Shown: piece by piece, positions 1 through 10,742 of the stretch
How positions within the stretch are numbered: the first letter of the stretch is position 1
Layout: every line of letters begins with the position of its first letter
Assembly: GCA_040269895.1 (NCBI GenBank)
Contig: CP158568.1
Location: 3,504,716-3,568,715 of the forward strand
DNA from: Ancalomicrobiaceae bacterium S20
Lineage (GTDB): Bacteria; Pseudomonadota; Alphaproteobacteria; Rhizobiales; Ancalomicrobiaceae
Length of the DNA stretch: 64,000 bases
Reading direction: 5' to 3'
Notes under the pieces: generated by a model
Databases searched by the model: none
Told to the model about the DNA's origin: nothing
What the model saw: the letters and a program-made list of their open reading frames with translations, nothing else
Position numbers and translations under genes: made by a program

Positions 1-2
1 AG

Positions 3-1031
<1,029 letters not shown>

Positions 1032-1047
1032 TCGGTTCGACCGGGAA

Positions 1048-1107
1048 GATCGCCCTCGGGTTCCGCGCTGCCCTCTCCCGCGCGGCGCCCGGGGGCGATC
1101 GCTTTTT
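1048..1107 (+). terminator. Rho-independent terminator after the glpV-like gene
   Basis: Arms GATCGCCCTCGGG (1048-1060) and CCCGGGGGCGATC (1088-1100) pair over 13 bp with one G-U pair, followed at once by GCTTTTT (1101-1107). It lies 16 bases after the stop codon and separates the glycerol transporter from the chemotaxis cluster. Confidence 0.8.
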
Positions 1108-1574
1108 CGGCCCCCGGCCGTCCGGCCAGCGGCCCGTCCACGGCTTGGCGGCCGTCAGCCAAACGTCAGCATTTCCGAGGTTTTTCGCGCTTTCCGGGCA
1201 CCGAGGTCGGGCGTACTGACGCGAGATTCGTGCCTTCCTCTAGGGAATAATCGAAGGTCCTACTGGCTACGCGCTACCACTCAATGTCGATATTTTAGTA
1301 GACCACAGCACTAACGATTTCGAGTCAGATCTTTGATTGCAACTAGCCGTTGTTAGTTGTGTTTTCATAAATGAATTGTTTAGAGGCTCACGTTAATCTC
1401 CAGCTTGCGATGCCCTAACGACGCACCGCGTGAAGCGAGATATTGCACTGCGATGGCGCACGACTCTGACGTCGAAACGTTCGACTCACTGCCGCAACGC
1501 CAATGCCGTGCACGTTCGCGACAACGACTCATGCGCGAACGATTTCGTTCGGGAAATGCGGAGATCGACAGACG
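1108..1574 (+). promoter_or_regulatory. Gene-free, partly AT-rich region upstream of the chemotaxis cluster
   Basis: No convincing gene is seen here. From about 1240 to 1400 the base composition becomes clearly more AT-rich than the surrounding genes. It contains an inverted repeat CAACTA (1340-1345) / TAGTTG (1354-1359) with an 8-base spacer. This is the natural place for the promoter of the chemotaxis operon, but I cannot assign -35/-10 boxes with confidence. Confidence 0.4.
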
Positions 1575-3314
1575 ATGACCCTGGGCCTTCTCGAGGACCG
1601 CGCCGTCCGGGCGACCGACAAGCGCGGCGCGCTGTTTGCCGACGTGTCGGCCAGGCTCGAGAAGGCGCGGCTCGAGATCGAGCAGCGCTTTCTGGCCGGC
1701 GGCGCCGCGCTGATGGCGGTCCGGGAACTGGTTGGAGAGCTGCTTACAGCACTCGACGGCATCGTCTCTTCGCTCAGTGACACCAACGCGCAATTCGCCA
1801 CCGAACGGCTGCGGCATGCCGTCGGCGAACTGCGCGGCCGCATCGACGCCGAACGGCGTCGCCAGGGCGAGCTCGAAAGCATCGTCTCGACCGGCGCGAC
1901 GCTCGAGCCGGTGATCCGGGAGATGAAGGACATCCTGCGCCATCTCGGCATCTGCGCGATCGAGACCAAGATCGCCGGCGCCGACAGCGGCGAATTCCTG
2001 AGCTTCGCGGACGACATCAGCAACTTCGTCCGCCTGTCGGATGAGGAAGTCACCCGGTTCGTGTCGCTGCTGCGCCAGATCGGCGACCAGCTGAACGGTC
2101 TCGGCAGCGAGAGCGGCCGCGCGGTCGCGCAGATCGGCGAGGCGTTCCCGACCGTTTCGGCGACCCTGGTCGGCGCGGTCGACACCATCGACCAGCGCCG
2201 CCGCCAGCTCGAGAAGACCGCCGAGCACGCGAGCGGGTTGATGCGCAACGTGCAGACCAAGGTCGGCACCATCCTGTCGGCCCTGCAGGTCGGCGACGCG
2301 ACGCGCCAGCGCATCGAGCACATCCAGAACGGCATCCGCCTCGTCTCGGAAATGTCGGAGGGCGGCGAGGATGCGGACGCGCTGTCGACCGCCGCGCATC
2401 GGCTGTTCACCGTCCTGCTCGAGGCTCTGCATGCCGACTTCAACGTGCAGACGCGCCAGATCGTCGTGACGCTGCAGTCGCTCGCCAGCGACGCGCAATC
2501 GATCCTCGCGCTCCACGGCACGCTGGCGCGCGACGACGGCGACCGCAGCCCCATGCAGGCGGTCGAAAGCGGCGTCGCCACCGTGCGCCAGCTCGTCGCC
2601 GGCATCGAGCAGGCGCACCGGCGCACGAGCCTCGCCCGCGAGGAAACGGCCCGGCTGGCCGGACAGTTGCTCGACGATGCCGGCAGCATCGGCAATCTGC
2701 GCAATGTGCGCGACGACATCCGCTGCCTGGCGATCAACGCCAGCCTGCGCTGCGCGCGTCTCGGCGCCAAGGGGCGCGCGGTCGGCGCCATCGCGGGCGA
2801 GATCAACGCAGTCGGTGATCGCCTCGGGCAGGCGGCCGAGCGTGTGCTCGGCAGTCTCGAACAGATCCGCGACCAGGTCGCCCACATCTTCGACGAAGCC
2901 GGCGGCGCCGACATTTCGGGGGAGCTCGACTCCGTCGCCGAGACGCTGCGCAACGTCAATGCCGGGACCGACCGTCATGTCGCGGTGATCCAGCGCCAGG
3001 GCGGCAGCGTGGTCAGCCGGATCGCGGACATCGCCCGCGACCTCGACTTCGGCAGTTCGCTCGGCGAAACCCTCGGCGACTGCACCCGTGTGCTGCGCGC
3101 CGACTTCCCCAATACAAAGGTCGACTACGTAAACCCCCTTATCCGCCGTTTTGCCGAGCATCAAATTGGATGTTACACCATGGCAAGCGAGCGCGATCTG
3201 CATCGCAATGTCTTTCAGGGAGTCTTTTCAAGCACTTCCGCCGGATCCGAAATCACCATTACCCACACGACTGCGACTAACTCAACGGAAGATTTCGACG
3301 ATTGCTTTCTATAA
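1575..3314 (+). CDS. Cytoplasmic MCP-like protein with a degenerate receptor signalling tip, head of chemotaxis operon
   Basis: 579 residues, predicted soluble and almost wholly helical/coiled-coil, with no membrane segment or signal peptide. Near residues 374-425 the sequence DDIRCLAINASLRCARLG followed by GAKGRAVGAIAGEI parallels the kinase-contact hairpin of normal chemoreceptors ([16 protein letters not shown]...[11 protein letters not shown]), but many tip residues are changed. I infer a role in the CheA signalling assembly, perhaps as an internal sensor, adaptor or decoy. It precedes STAS-cheY-cheA-cheW. I chose ATG 1575, which has a purine-rich stretch 10 bases upstream; an in-frame ATG at 1503 would add 24 residues that do not look coding. 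The true function is unknown. Confidence 0.65.
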   Translation: MTLGLLEDRAVRATDKRGALFADVSARLEKARLEIEQRFLAGGAALMAVRELVGELLTALDGIVSSLSDTNAQFATERLRHAVGELRGRIDAERRRQGELESIVSTGATLEPVIREMKDILRHLGICAIETKIAGADSGEFLSFADDISNFVRLSDEEVTRFVSLLRQIGDQLNGLGSESGRAVAQIGEAFPTVSATLVGAVDTIDQRRRQLEKTAEHASGLMRNVQTKVGTILSALQVGDATRQRIEHIQNGIRLVSEMSEGGEDADALSTAAHRLFTVLLEALHADFNVQTRQIVVTLQSLASDAQSILALHGTLARDDGDRSPMQAVESGVATVRQLVAGIEQAHRRTSLAREETARLAGQLLDDAGSIGNLRNVRDDIRCLAINASLRCARLGAKGRAVGAIAGEINAVGDRLGQAAERVLGSLEQIRDQVAHIFDEAGGADISGELDSVAETLRNVNAGTDRHVAVIQRQGGSVVSRIADIARDLDFGSSLGETLGDCTRVLRADFPNTKVDYVNPLIRRFAEHQIGCYTMASERDLHRNVFQGVFSSTSAGSEITITHTTATNSTEDFDDCFL

Positions 3315-3425
3315 TTTCAATTGCATTGCATCATAATTTTAGTATGCTTATAAAATAACAGTTCTTTTTAATATTTCATTTAGGTAACAGGGCGAGAATC
3401 GTAGAGCCAGACAGAAGGCTCTGCC
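3315..3425 (+). promoter_or_regulatory. AT-rich spacer with a hairpin covering the STAS gene ribosome-binding site
   Basis: The 111 bases are unusually AT-rich for this window, including TATAAAATAACAG near 3349, and may hold an internal promoter. At 3403-3422 AGAGCC and GGCTCT form a 6-bp stem with an 8-base loop. The ribosome-binding site AGAAGG (3413-3418) lies in the loop and right arm, so the hairpin could limit initiation at ATG 3426. Functional meaning is inferred. Confidence 0.35.
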
Positions 3426-3746
3426 ATGAACGAAATTACAGAACGCCCCGACGCATCGGCGGATCAGGTCGCCATGACCATCCGCGGTATCCAGTCCACA
3501 CGCGGCCTGCTCATCCAGGCGCTAGCCGGCACTGACAAGCTCACGCTCCAGTTTCCCGACGATGCCCCGGTCGATCTCAGCTTCGTCCAGTTGGTCGAAG
3601 CCGCCAGGTCGACTGCGCAACGCGATGGAAAGAGCCTGAGCCTGGCGAAGCCGGCCGGCGCGAACATTCGCCGTGTCCTCGAGCGCGGCGGCTTTCTCAC
3701 CGGCGCACCAGACGCCGCTCGTTTCTGGTTGCACCAGGAGGGTTGA
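3426..3746 (+). CDS. STAS-domain protein of the chemotaxis operon
   Basis: 106 residues with the profile of a SpoIIAA-like STAS domain: an initial strand region, the central motif PVDLSFVQLVEAARSTAQRD and a C-terminal helix ending GGFLTG. STAS proteins act as phosphorylatable or ligand-sensing partners. STAS genes accompany some alphaproteobacterial che clusters, where their role is poorly defined. In anti-anti-sigma factors a Ser is phosphorylated; here the equivalent loop is DLSFVQ, where Ser53 could serve. The gene lies between the MCP-like protein and cheY, three bases before the latter, so it is probably co-translated with the che genes. Confidence 0.7.
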   Translation: MNEITERPDASADQVAMTIRGIQSTRGLLIQALAGTDKLTLQFPDDAPVDLSFVQLVEAARSTAQRDGKSLSLAKPAGANIRRVLERGGFLTGAPDAARFWLHQEG

Positions 3747-3749
3747 CCC

Positions 3750-4118
3750 ATGAGCGCACACATTCTGACAGTTGATGACTCGGCTTCCGTCCGAATGACG
3801 ACCCGCATCGCCCTGACTTCGGCCGGCTTCAACGTCACCGAGGCGGTCGATGGTCTCGACGGTCTGGCAAAGGCCAAGTCAAAGCGTTTTGACGCGATCG
3901 TCACCGATCTCAACATGCCCAACATGGACGGGCTCAAGATGATCGAGGAGATGCGCCGTCTGCCCAACCAGATCGGCGTTCCGATCGTCTTCCTCACCAC
4001 CGAATCCGATGCGGATCTGAAGAGCCGCGCGAAGGCGGCCGGCGCGACCGCCTGGCTCACCAAGCCGTTCGATTCCGGTCAGTTGGTCAAGCTGGTGACG
4101 AAGGTGCTCGGACGATGA
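3750..4118 (+). CDS. cheY: Chemotaxis response regulator CheY
   Basis: 122 residues, a single receiver domain. The acidic pair D9-D10, phospho-acceptor D53 (in IVTDLNMPNMDG), the T/S position in VFLTTES and the conserved lysine in WLTKPF are all present. It should receive phosphate from CheA and act on the flagellar switch or serve as a phosphate sink. It follows the STAS gene by three bases and its stop overlaps the cheA start (ATGA, 4115-4118), indicating translational coupling. No output domain is present. Confidence 0.93.
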   Translation: MSAHILTVDDSASVRMTTRIALTSAGFNVTEAVDGLDGLAKAKSKRFDAIVTDLNMPNMDGLKMIEEMRRLPNQIGVPIVFLTTESDADLKSRAKAAGATAWLTKPFDSGQLVKLVTKVLGR

Positions 4119-6172
4119 CAACGATCGACCCCGTCGAAATCTTTCGCGCCGAGGCCGCCGAACTGCTCGAGCAGATCGAGCAGGGCCTGCTCGACATGGC
4201 GCACCGGCTCGACGATCAGTCTCTGATCGACGCCGTCTTCCGCGGCCTGCACACCCTCAAGGGGTCCGGCGCGATGTTCGGGTTCGAGGCGCTCGCCGCC
4301 TTCACCCACCACTGCGAGACCGCGTTCGACCGCGTCCGCAAGGGCCAGGCGCCCGCGACCGCCGAACTGGTCTTCGCCGTTCTCGCCGCCCGCGACCACA
4401 TGCGCTCGCTGGTCGAGGATCCGGCCGACGATCGCGCGGCCGAAGGCGCCTTCTTGCTGCAGCAGCTCCAGGCGGCGGTCGACGGCAGCGGCGCCGTCCA
4501 TGCTCCGGCGGCCGCATCGGAACCGGTCGCCGCCGCGATCGAGGAAGCCGCCGCAAGCTCCGACGAACATCGCTGGCGCATCCGTTTCGCGCTGCCGGAG
4601 GACACGCTCGTCAACGGCACCAACCCGCTGACCTTCCTCGACGAACTGCGCGAGATGGGCACCTGCGAGGTGACGGTCGACACGAGCAAGGTGCCGGCGC
4701 TCGAAGACCTCGACCCGACCCGTCTTCATCTCGCCTGGACCGTCGATCTCGTCACCGACCGCTCGCGCGGCGACATCGAGGACGTGTTCCTGTTCGTCAT
4801 GGACGAGATGATGCTCGAGATCGAGGATCGTGGTCCTGCCGCGGCCCCGCGGCTGCCGACCGCGATGGTGGCCGATGCCGCTCCCGTCGCCGAGGCCAAG
4901 CCGGCCGAGACGGCGGCCGGGACCGAAGTCGCCGCGCGGCCGAGCGCGGCCCAGCCCGCCGGCCGCAGCGATCCGAACGATCCGAAGAGCCGCCGCAAGG
5001 CCGAGAGCGTGCGCGTGCCGGCGGAACGGCTCGACGAGCTGATGGACCGCGTCGGCGAACTGGTGATCGCGCAGTCGCGCCTCACCCAGATCGCCGGCAC
5101 CAGCACCGACGTGCAGCTGCGCACGGTCAGCGAGGAAATGGAACGGCTGTGCAGCGAGCTGCGCACCACCATGATGGTGCTGCGCATGGTGCCGGTCGGC
5201 ACGCTGTTCGAGCGCTTCCGCCGCCTCGTGCACGACCTGCAGCGCGACACCGGCAAGACCATCGAGCTCGTCACCGAGGGTGAAGCGACCGAGATGGACA
5301 AGACCGTGATCGAGCGTCTCGCCGATCCGCTGGTGCATCTGGTCCGCAACGCCGCCGACCACGGCCTCGAAACCCCGACCGAACGCGTGGCCGCGGGCAA
5401 GCCGGCGGCCGGCCGCATCACGCTCTCGGCCCGTCAGGCCGGCGGCGAGGTGATCGTGACCATCGCCGACGACGGCCGCGGCATCGACCATGACCGGGTC
5501 CGCGCCAAGGCGGAGTCGGTCGGCCTGATCGCGCCCGGCGCCGTGCTGTCCGAGCAGGAGCTGCTGCAGATGATCCTGCAGCCGGGCTTCTCGACCGCGG
5601 CGACCGTCACCAACCTCTCCGGCCGCGGCGTCGGCATGGACGTGGTCAAGAAGACGGTCGACTCGCTGCGCGGCACCATCGAGATCAGCACCCGCGCGGG
5701 TGCCGGCTCGGCGATGACGCTGGCGATCCCGCTGACGCTGGCGATCATCGACGGCCTGCTCGTGCGCATCGGCAAGGGCCGCTACGTGATCCCGCTGCCG
5801 GCGGTCGAGGAATGTCTCGAACTGTCGCTCGAGGAGGACCTGCGCTCGCGGGGCCGCAGCTTCCTGTCGCTGCGCGGCGCGCTCGTGCCGTTCATCCGCC
5901 TGCGCGAGGTGTTCGCGACCGATACCCGGCCGGATCCCTACCAGAAGGTGGTGGTGGTTTCGACCGGTCAGGAGCGGGTCGGGCTCGTCGTCGATCAGAT
6001 CATCGGCGACCACCAGACCGTCATCAAGTCCATGTCCAAGCTGCACGACGACGTCGATACGTTCTCCGGGGCGACGATCCTCGGCGACGGCAGCGTGGCG
6101 CTGATCCTCGACGTCGCCAATCTGGTGGCTGCGGGTCAGAAGCAGGAGGCGCAGCTGCGCGCGACCGCATGA
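4115..6172 (+). CDS. cheA: Chemotaxis histidine kinase CheA
   Basis: 685 residues. An N-terminal HPt domain has the phosphorylated histidine H46 in the motif GLHTLKGSGAMFGF. A linker with a CheY-binding-like region covers roughly residues 150-280. The dimerisation helix begins VRVPAERLDELMDRVGELV. The ATPase domain has the N box HLVRNAADHGLE, the G1 motif DDGRGID and the G2 motif GRGVGMDVVKK. A C-terminal CheW-like domain covers about residues 545-680. CheA is the central kinase, coupled to receptors by CheW and phosphorylating CheY and CheB. It overlaps cheY upstream and cheW downstream by four bases each. Confidence 0.95.
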   Translation: MTTIDPVEIFRAEAAELLEQIEQGLLDMAHRLDDQSLIDAVFRGLHTLKGSGAMFGFEALAAFTHHCETAFDRVRKGQAPATAELVFAVLAARDHMRSLVEDPADDRAAEGAFLLQQLQAAVDGSGAVHAPAAASEPVAAAIEEAAASSDEHRWRIRFALPEDTLVNGTNPLTFLDELREMGTCEVTVDTSKVPALEDLDPTRLHLAWTVDLVTDRSRGDIEDVFLFVMDEMMLEIEDRGPAAAPRLPTAMVADAAPVAEAKPAETAAGTEVAARPSAAQPAGRSDPNDPKSRRKAESVRVPAERLDELMDRVGELVIAQSRLTQIAGTSTDVQLRTVSEEMERLCSELRTTMMVLRMVPVGTLFERFRRLVHDLQRDTGKTIELVTEGEATEMDKTVIERLADPLVHLVRNAADHGLETPTERVAAGKPAAGRITLSARQAGGEVIVTIADDGRGIDHDRVRAKAESVGLIAPGAVLSEQELLQMILQPGFSTAATVTNLSGRGVGMDVVKKTVDSLRGTIEISTRAGAGSAMTLAIPLTLAIIDGLLVRIGKGRYVIPLPAVEECLELSLEEDLRSRGRSFLSLRGALVPFIRLREVFATDTRPDPYQKVVVVSTGQERVGLVVDQIIGDHQTVIKSMSKLHDDVDTFSGATILGDGSVALILDVANLVAAGQKQEAQLRATA

Positions 6173-6702
6173 CCACGAACCTTGCTCTCGCAAACACTGC
6201 CCTCGCCTGGGGCGACGAAGGCGAAATGGAGGCTCTGACCTTCGACATCGCCGGGGAAACCTTCGCCCTCGAGGCCACCATCGTGCGGGAGATCCTCGAT
6301 CTCCTGCCCGAGACCGCGGTGCCCGGCGCCCGCCCCTTCGTGGGCGCGGTGATCAACTTCCGCGGCAAGGTGATCCCGCTCGCGGACATCCGCCTCGCCT
6401 TCGGCATGGAGCCGAAGCCGCCGACGATCGACAGCCGCATCGTCGTGGTCGAGATCGACCTCGACGGGACGCCGACGCTGGTCGGGCTCCGGACCGACAA
6501 GGTCAACGAGGTCTCGACGCTGCGCCAGGCCAACAACGAGGCGCCGCCGCGCGTCGGCATGCGCTGGCCCGAGAACCTGATCCACTGCCTGAACAAGCAC
6601 GGCGACGCCGTGGTCATCTTCCCGGACCTGCAGGCCATCTTCAGGGCCGGCCACCGGAAGCCCGCCACGGAAGCCGAAATCATCCGACACCCCGCTGCCT
6701 GA
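6169..6702 (+). CDS. cheW: Chemotaxis coupling protein CheW (first copy)
   Basis: 177 residues with a CheW fold: EALTFDIAGETFALEATIVREIL, then the conserved GAVINFRGKVIPLADIR segment and a later LVGLRTDKVNEV strand. It should bridge CheA and the receptors. The start ATG at 6169 overlaps the cheA stop in an ATGA junction. A longer open frame upstream to 5812 lies wholly inside cheA and is not used. It has a somewhat extended C-terminal tail compared with the second CheW copy at 12467. Confidence 0.92.
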   Translation: MTTNLALANTALAWGDEGEMEALTFDIAGETFALEATIVREILDLLPETAVPGARPFVGAVINFRGKVIPLADIRLAFGMEPKPPTIDSRIVVVEIDLDGTPTLVGLRTDKVNEVSTLRQANNEAPPRVGMRWPENLIHCLNKHGDAVVIFPDLQAIFRAGHRKPATEAEIIRHPAA

Positions 6703-6753
6703 TCCGACGACGGACAGAAGCTCCGTCACGACCCTTCCAGGAAGGAATCCGCC

Positions 6754-8571
6754 ATGCGCTTCACGATCAAATTGAAGCTGTCCCTCGCCTTCGGCCTCAT
6801 CGTGCTCATGCTCGCCGGCATCGCGGTGATGGGCATCATGAACCTGTCCAAGATCAACTCGATGCTGGACAACATCGTCACGGGTCCGGCCAAGCGCCTC
6901 GAATATGCACTGTCGGCCTCCGCCGCCATGTCCGAGTCGATCCGCGGCCAGAAGAACGCCCTGCTCGCCAAGGATCCGCAGGAGGCCAAGAAGTACTTCA
7001 AGGTTTCGGAGGACCAGATCGCGGTCGTCTTCGATCTCGCCAACAAGGGCTTCGAGACCGCCAGCGCCGAGGGCAAGCCCTATTGGGAGGGGTTGAGGAA
7101 GTCGGCTGAGACCTTCGCCGTGGCGGCGCGCAAACTGCCGGACATGGTCGCCAGCGGCAACGCCGAGGGGGCGATCAACGCGTCGAACGGCGAGGTCCGC
7201 ACGGCCGCGACCGAAATGAGCACCGCCATTGCCAAGCTGGTCGAGCTGCAGAAGAGGATCATGCGGGTCGCCGGCGAGAACGCGCAGGCGAGCTACGAAG
7301 AGACCAAGATGCAGCTCACGGCCATCGCCGGCATCGCCGCCCTGCTGGCCGTCGGCGCCGCGCTGTGGATGGCGCTCGGCATCGCCCGCGGTCTGCGTCG
7401 GGCCGGCGAGCTCGCCGAGGCGGTCGCGATCGGCGATCTCGGCAAGCAGGTCGAGCACAAGGCCAATGACGAGATCAAGGATCTCATCAAGGCGATGGAG
7501 CGCATGACCTCCAACCTCAGCGACACGGCCGCCATGGCGACCGAGATCGCCGCAGGCAACCTGATGGTCCAGCCGAAGCCGCTGTCGGACAAGGACACGC
7601 TCGGCCAGGCGCTCGAGCAGATGGTCGATCGCCTGCGCGCGGTCGTGAAGGATGCGCTGTCGGCCTCCGACAACGTGTCGTCGGGCAGCCAGCAGCTGTC
7701 GGCCGCGTCCGAGCAGATCGCCCAGGGCGCCAGCGAGCAGGCCTCGGCCGCCGAGGAGGCCTCGTCCTCGATGGAGGAGATGGCCGCCAACATCAAGCAG
7801 AACGCCGACAATGCCGCGCAGACCGAGAAGATCGCGCGTCAGTCGGCCAAGGACGCGGAAGTGTCCGGCGAAGCGGTCACCCGCGCGGTCAAGGCGATGA
7901 GCGTCATCGCCGAGAAGATCTCGATCGTGCAGGAAATCGCCCGTCAGACCGACCTGCTCGCCCTCAACGCCGCCGTCGAGGCCGCCCGTGCCGGCGAACA
8001 CGGCAAGGGTTTTGCGGTCGTCGCCTCGGAAGTCCGCAAGCTCGCGGAACGCTCGCAGGCCGCCGCCGCCGAGATCTCGCAGATGTCGGGCGACACCGTT
8101 CAGTCGGCCCAGGAAGCCGGCGAGATGCTGAACCGGCTGGTGCCGGATATCCGCAAGACCGCCGAACTGGTCTCCGAGATCTCCGCCGCCTGCCGCGAGC
8201 AGGACATCGGGGCCTCGCAGATCAACCAGGCGATCCAGCAGCTCGACAAGGTCACCCAGCAGAACGCCGGTGCCTCGGAAGAGATGTCGGCGACTTCGGA
8301 AGAGCTCGCCGCTCAGGCCGAGGAGTTGCAGAGCTCGATCGCCTTCTTCCGGGTCGACAACGCCGATGGCCGGTCGAAGCCGGTCGTGCGCAAGCCGGCC
8401 GCCAAGACGACCGTCGCCCACATGCCGGCCGCCCCGGCCAAGAAGCCGGCCGCTCCGGCTGCGAAGAAGCCGACGGTCGCCGCCCAGCAGGCGCGCGCCC
8501 GCGGCTTCGCGCTCGACATGGCGATGGGCGGTCCGGATGCGGAAGACGCCCAGTTCAAGGAAATCGCCTGA
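6754..8571 (+). CDS. Methyl-accepting chemotaxis protein (receptor 1 of three in tandem)
   Basis: 605 residues. A membrane segment at about 10-30 is followed by a helical periplasmic sensor of about 160 residues (four-helix-bundle type), a second membrane segment near 190-212, HAMP-like linkers, and a full signalling domain with tip [20 protein letters not shown]. The C-terminus has a Lys/Pro/Ala-rich linker and the tail [18 protein letters not shown]. This tail is shared with the next two receptors and is not the NWETF type that recruits CheR. A good ribosome-binding site (AGGAAGGAA) precedes ATG 6754. The ligand cannot be told from sequence. Confidence 0.93.
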   Translation: MRFTIKLKLSLAFGLIVLMLAGIAVMGIMNLSKINSMLDNIVTGPAKRLEYALSASAAMSESIRGQKNALLAKDPQEAKKYFKVSEDQIAVVFDLANKGFETASAEGKPYWEGLRKSAETFAVAARKLPDMVASGNAEGAINASNGEVRTAATEMSTAIAKLVELQKRIMRVAGENAQASYEETKMQLTAIAGIAALLAVGAALWMALGIARGLRRAGELAEAVAIGDLGKQVEHKANDEIKDLIKAMERMTSNLSDTAAMATEIAAGNLMVQPKPLSDKDTLGQALEQMVDRLRAVVKDALSASDNVSSGSQQLSAASEQIAQGASEQASAAEEASSSMEEMAANIKQNADNAAQTEKIARQSAKDAEVSGEAVTRAVKAMSVIAEKISIVQEIARQTDLLALNAAVEAARAGEHGKGFAVVASEVRKLAERSQAAAAEISQMSGDTVQSAQEAGEMLNRLVPDIRKTAELVSEISAACREQDIGASQINQAIQQLDKVTQQNAGASEEMSATSEELAAQAEELQSSIAFFRVDNADGRSKPVVRKPAAKTTVAHMPAAPAKKPAAPAAKKPTVAAQQARARGFALDMAMGGPDAEDAQFKEIA

Positions 8572-8583
8572 CCTGAAGACGGA

Positions 8584-8620
8584 GCGGCCGGAGGGGGGGC
8601 TCCCGGCCGCTTCCTTCCTC
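8584..8620 (+). terminator. GC-rich hairpin after receptor 1
   Basis: GCGGCCGG (8584-8591) and CCGGCCGC (8603-8610) form a perfect 8-bp stem with an 11-base loop, followed by TTCCTTCCTC. It lies 12 bases after the stop of the first receptor. It lacks a true T run, so it may be a weak or partial terminator, or a 3'-end stabiliser within the operon. Confidence 0.5.
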
Positions 8621-8736
8621 CCTCTCTCCACCATCACGGCACCGCAGTCGTCGCGCCGCGGCCGCCTAATCGACGAGACCCGTCGCGCCTATCCGCCGGC
8701 CGATCCCGCCGGACCGCTGCTCCAGGGGGCATACCC

Positions 8737-10674
8737 ATGTCGATGTTCGACAACATCTCGATCCCGAAGAAGTTGATGATCGCCCTCGGGCTGATCCTGG
8801 TGGCGTCGCTGGTCGTCAGCGGCGCGATCTACTGGAAGTCGCGCGAGGTCAAGGACACCACGGCGTGGAACGACCACACGCTGCAGGTGATCGACGCGGT
8901 CAACGACTCGGTGGCAGGCATGGTCAACCAGGAAACCGGCTATCGCGGCTTCCTGCTGGCGGGCAACGAGAACTTCCTCGAGCCCTACAAGTCGGGCTGG
9001 GACCAGTTCCACCGGGCCTGGGAGCGCGGCAAGCAGCTGACCTCAGACAACCCGGCGCAGCAGGCGCGGTTCGACGAGATGCGCAAGCTCGCCGACACCT
9101 GGCACAACACGATCGCCGAGCGCGCGATCAAGCTGATGCAGAACCCGCAGTCGCATGAGGAAGCGCGCCAGATCGAGATCGGCGGCGCCGGCAAGGCCTC
9201 GATGGACGGCCTGCGCAAGGTCGCCGGCGAGATCATCGGCGCGGAGAAGGTGCTGCTCGGCGTGCGCCAGCAGGCGCAGGCCGCCGCCTTCGAGACGATC
9301 ACCGAGGTGATCATCGGCGGCATGCTCGTCAACGTGCTGATCGCCTTCGGCATCGGCTGGCTGATGACGCAGACCGTCGCCAAGCCGATCGGCCGCGTCA
9401 GCGAGGCGCTGGCCAAGCTCGCCGACCCGCTCGACACCGGCCGCCGCGACGAAGTCGGCAAGATGCAGGGCAGCGCCCAGGCCGTCGAAGGCGCCTTCCG
9501 CGACATCTCGCAGCTGCTCGGCGCGGTCGCCATCGGCGACCTGTCGCAGAAGCCGCAGCGCAGCTACGGCGGCCTCAGCAACGAGGTGGTCGGCAATCTC
9601 GGCGCCATGGTCGGCAACCTCAGCATCACCGCCGGCATCGCCTCCGAGATCGCCAATGGCGACCTGATGGTCCAGCCGAAGCCGCTGTCGGACAAGGATA
9701 CGCTCGGCCGGGCGCTGGAGCAGATGGTCGATCGCCTGCGTGCGGTCGTGAAGGATGCGCTCGCGGCTTCCGACAACGTTTCGTCGGGTAGCCAGCAGCT
9801 CTCCTCGGCCTCCGAGCAGATCGCCCAGGGCGCGAGCGAGCAGGCTTCGGCCGCCGAAGAGGCCTCGTCCTCGATGGAGGAGATGGCCGCCAACATCAAG
9901 CAGAACGCCGACAACGCCGCCCAGACCGAGAAGATCGCGCGTCAGTCGGCCAAGGACGCGGAAGTGTCCGGCGAAGCGGTCACCCGCGCGGTCAAGGCGA
10001 TGAGCGTCATCGCCGAGAAGATCTCGATCGTCCAGGAGATCGCCCGTCAGACCGACCTGCTTGCCCTCAACGCCGCGGTCGAGGCCGCCCGCGCCGGCGA
10101 ACACGGCAAGGGCTTTGCGGTCGTCGCCTCGGAAGTCCGCAAGCTCGCCGAGCGCTCGCAGGCGGCTGCGGCGGAAATCTCTCAGATGTCGGGCGACACC
10201 GTGCAGTCGGCCCAGGAAGCCGGCGAGATGCTGAACCGGCTGGTGCCGGACATCCGCAAGACCGCCGAACTGGTCTCGGAGATCTCCGCCGCCTGCCGCG
10301 AGCAGGACATCGGCGCCGCGCAGATCAACCAGGCGATCCAGCAGCTCGACAAGGTGACCCAGCAGAACGCCGGGGCCTCGGAAGAGATGTCGGCGACCTC
10401 GGAAGAGCTCGCCGCGCAGGCCGAGGAGCTGCAGAGCTCGATCGCCTTCTTCCGGGTCGACGACGCCCCCGCCGCCAAGCCGGCCGCGCGCAAGCCGGCC
10501 GCGCGGACGACCGTCGCCCACGTGCCCGCCGCCGCCCCGGCCCGCAAGCCGGCGACGCCTGCGCCGAAGAAGCCGACGGTCGCCGCCCAGCAGGCGCGTG
10601 CCCGCGGCTTCGCCCTCGACATGGCCATGGGCGGTCCGGATGCGGACGACGCCCAGTTCAAAGAAATCGCGTGA
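8737..10674 (+). CDS. Methyl-accepting chemotaxis protein with CHASE3-type sensor (receptor 2)
   Basis: 645 residues. A membrane segment at about 12-32 precedes a periplasmic domain containing [20 protein letters not shown], the hallmark of CHASE3 sensors, then a second membrane segment near 188-208 ([17 protein letters not shown]). HAMP and a second linker lead to the signalling domain, almost identical to receptors 1 and 3, and the same tail [23 protein letters not shown]3 binds unidentified small molecules. The 165-base gap before it holds the hairpin at 8584 and a leader of unclear function. Confidence 0.93.
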   Translation: MSMFDNISIPKKLMIALGLILVASLVVSGAIYWKSREVKDTTAWNDHTLQVIDAVNDSVAGMVNQETGYRGFLLAGNENFLEPYKSGWDQFHRAWERGKQLTSDNPAQQARFDEMRKLADTWHNTIAERAIKLMQNPQSHEEARQIEIGGAGKASMDGLRKVAGEIIGAEKVLLGVRQQAQAAAFETITEVIIGGMLVNVLIAFGIGWLMTQTVAKPIGRVSEALAKLADPLDTGRRDEVGKMQGSAQAVEGAFRDISQLLGAVAIGDLSQKPQRSYGGLSNEVVGNLGAMVGNLSITAGIASEIANGDLMVQPKPLSDKDTLGRALEQMVDRLRAVVKDALAASDNVSSGSQQLSSASEQIAQGASEQASAAEEASSSMEEMAANIKQNADNAAQTEKIARQSAKDAEVSGEAVTRAVKAMSVIAEKISIVQEIARQTDLLALNAAVEAARAGEHGKGFAVVASEVRKLAERSQAAAAEISQMSGDTVQSAQEAGEMLNRLVPDIRKTAELVSEISAACREQDIGAAQINQAIQQLDKVTQQNAGASEEMSATSEELAAQAEELQSSIAFFRVDDAPAAKPAARKPAARTTVAHVPAAAPARKPATPAPKKPTVAAQQARARGFALDMAMGGPDADDAQFKEIA

Positions 10675-10682
10675 TCGCGCGG

Positions 10683-10713
10683 CACCGTCGGCATCATTGC
10701 GATGCCGGCGGTG
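10683..10713 (+). other. Strong hairpin between receptor genes 2 and 3
   Basis: CACCGTCGGCATC (10683-10695) and GATGCCGGCGGTG (10701-10713) pair over 13 bp, with one G-U pair and a 5-base loop. It begins nine bases after the stop codon of receptor 2. There is no T run after it, so a transcript-stabilising or attenuating role is more likely than clean termination. Confidence 0.55.
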
Positions 10714-10742
10714 GTCATCTGCGGGATCGGAAGGATCGACCC

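Noticed and set aside
1503-1574. Upstream start (ATG 1503) for the MCP-like gene
   Set aside because: The 24 added residues include His/Cys/Thr-rich non-coding-looking sequence, and the nucleotides are less GC-rich at third positions than the gene body. ATG 1575 fits better.
1380-3203. 607-residue open frame on the - strand opposite the MCP-like gene
   Set aside because: It is a GC-rich shadow: Arg/Ala/Asp-rich, without any recognisable domain, while the + strand frame shows coherent coiled-coil and MCP-tip features. The same applies to the long - strand frames opposite cheA (4079-6193) and the receptors (6136-12323).
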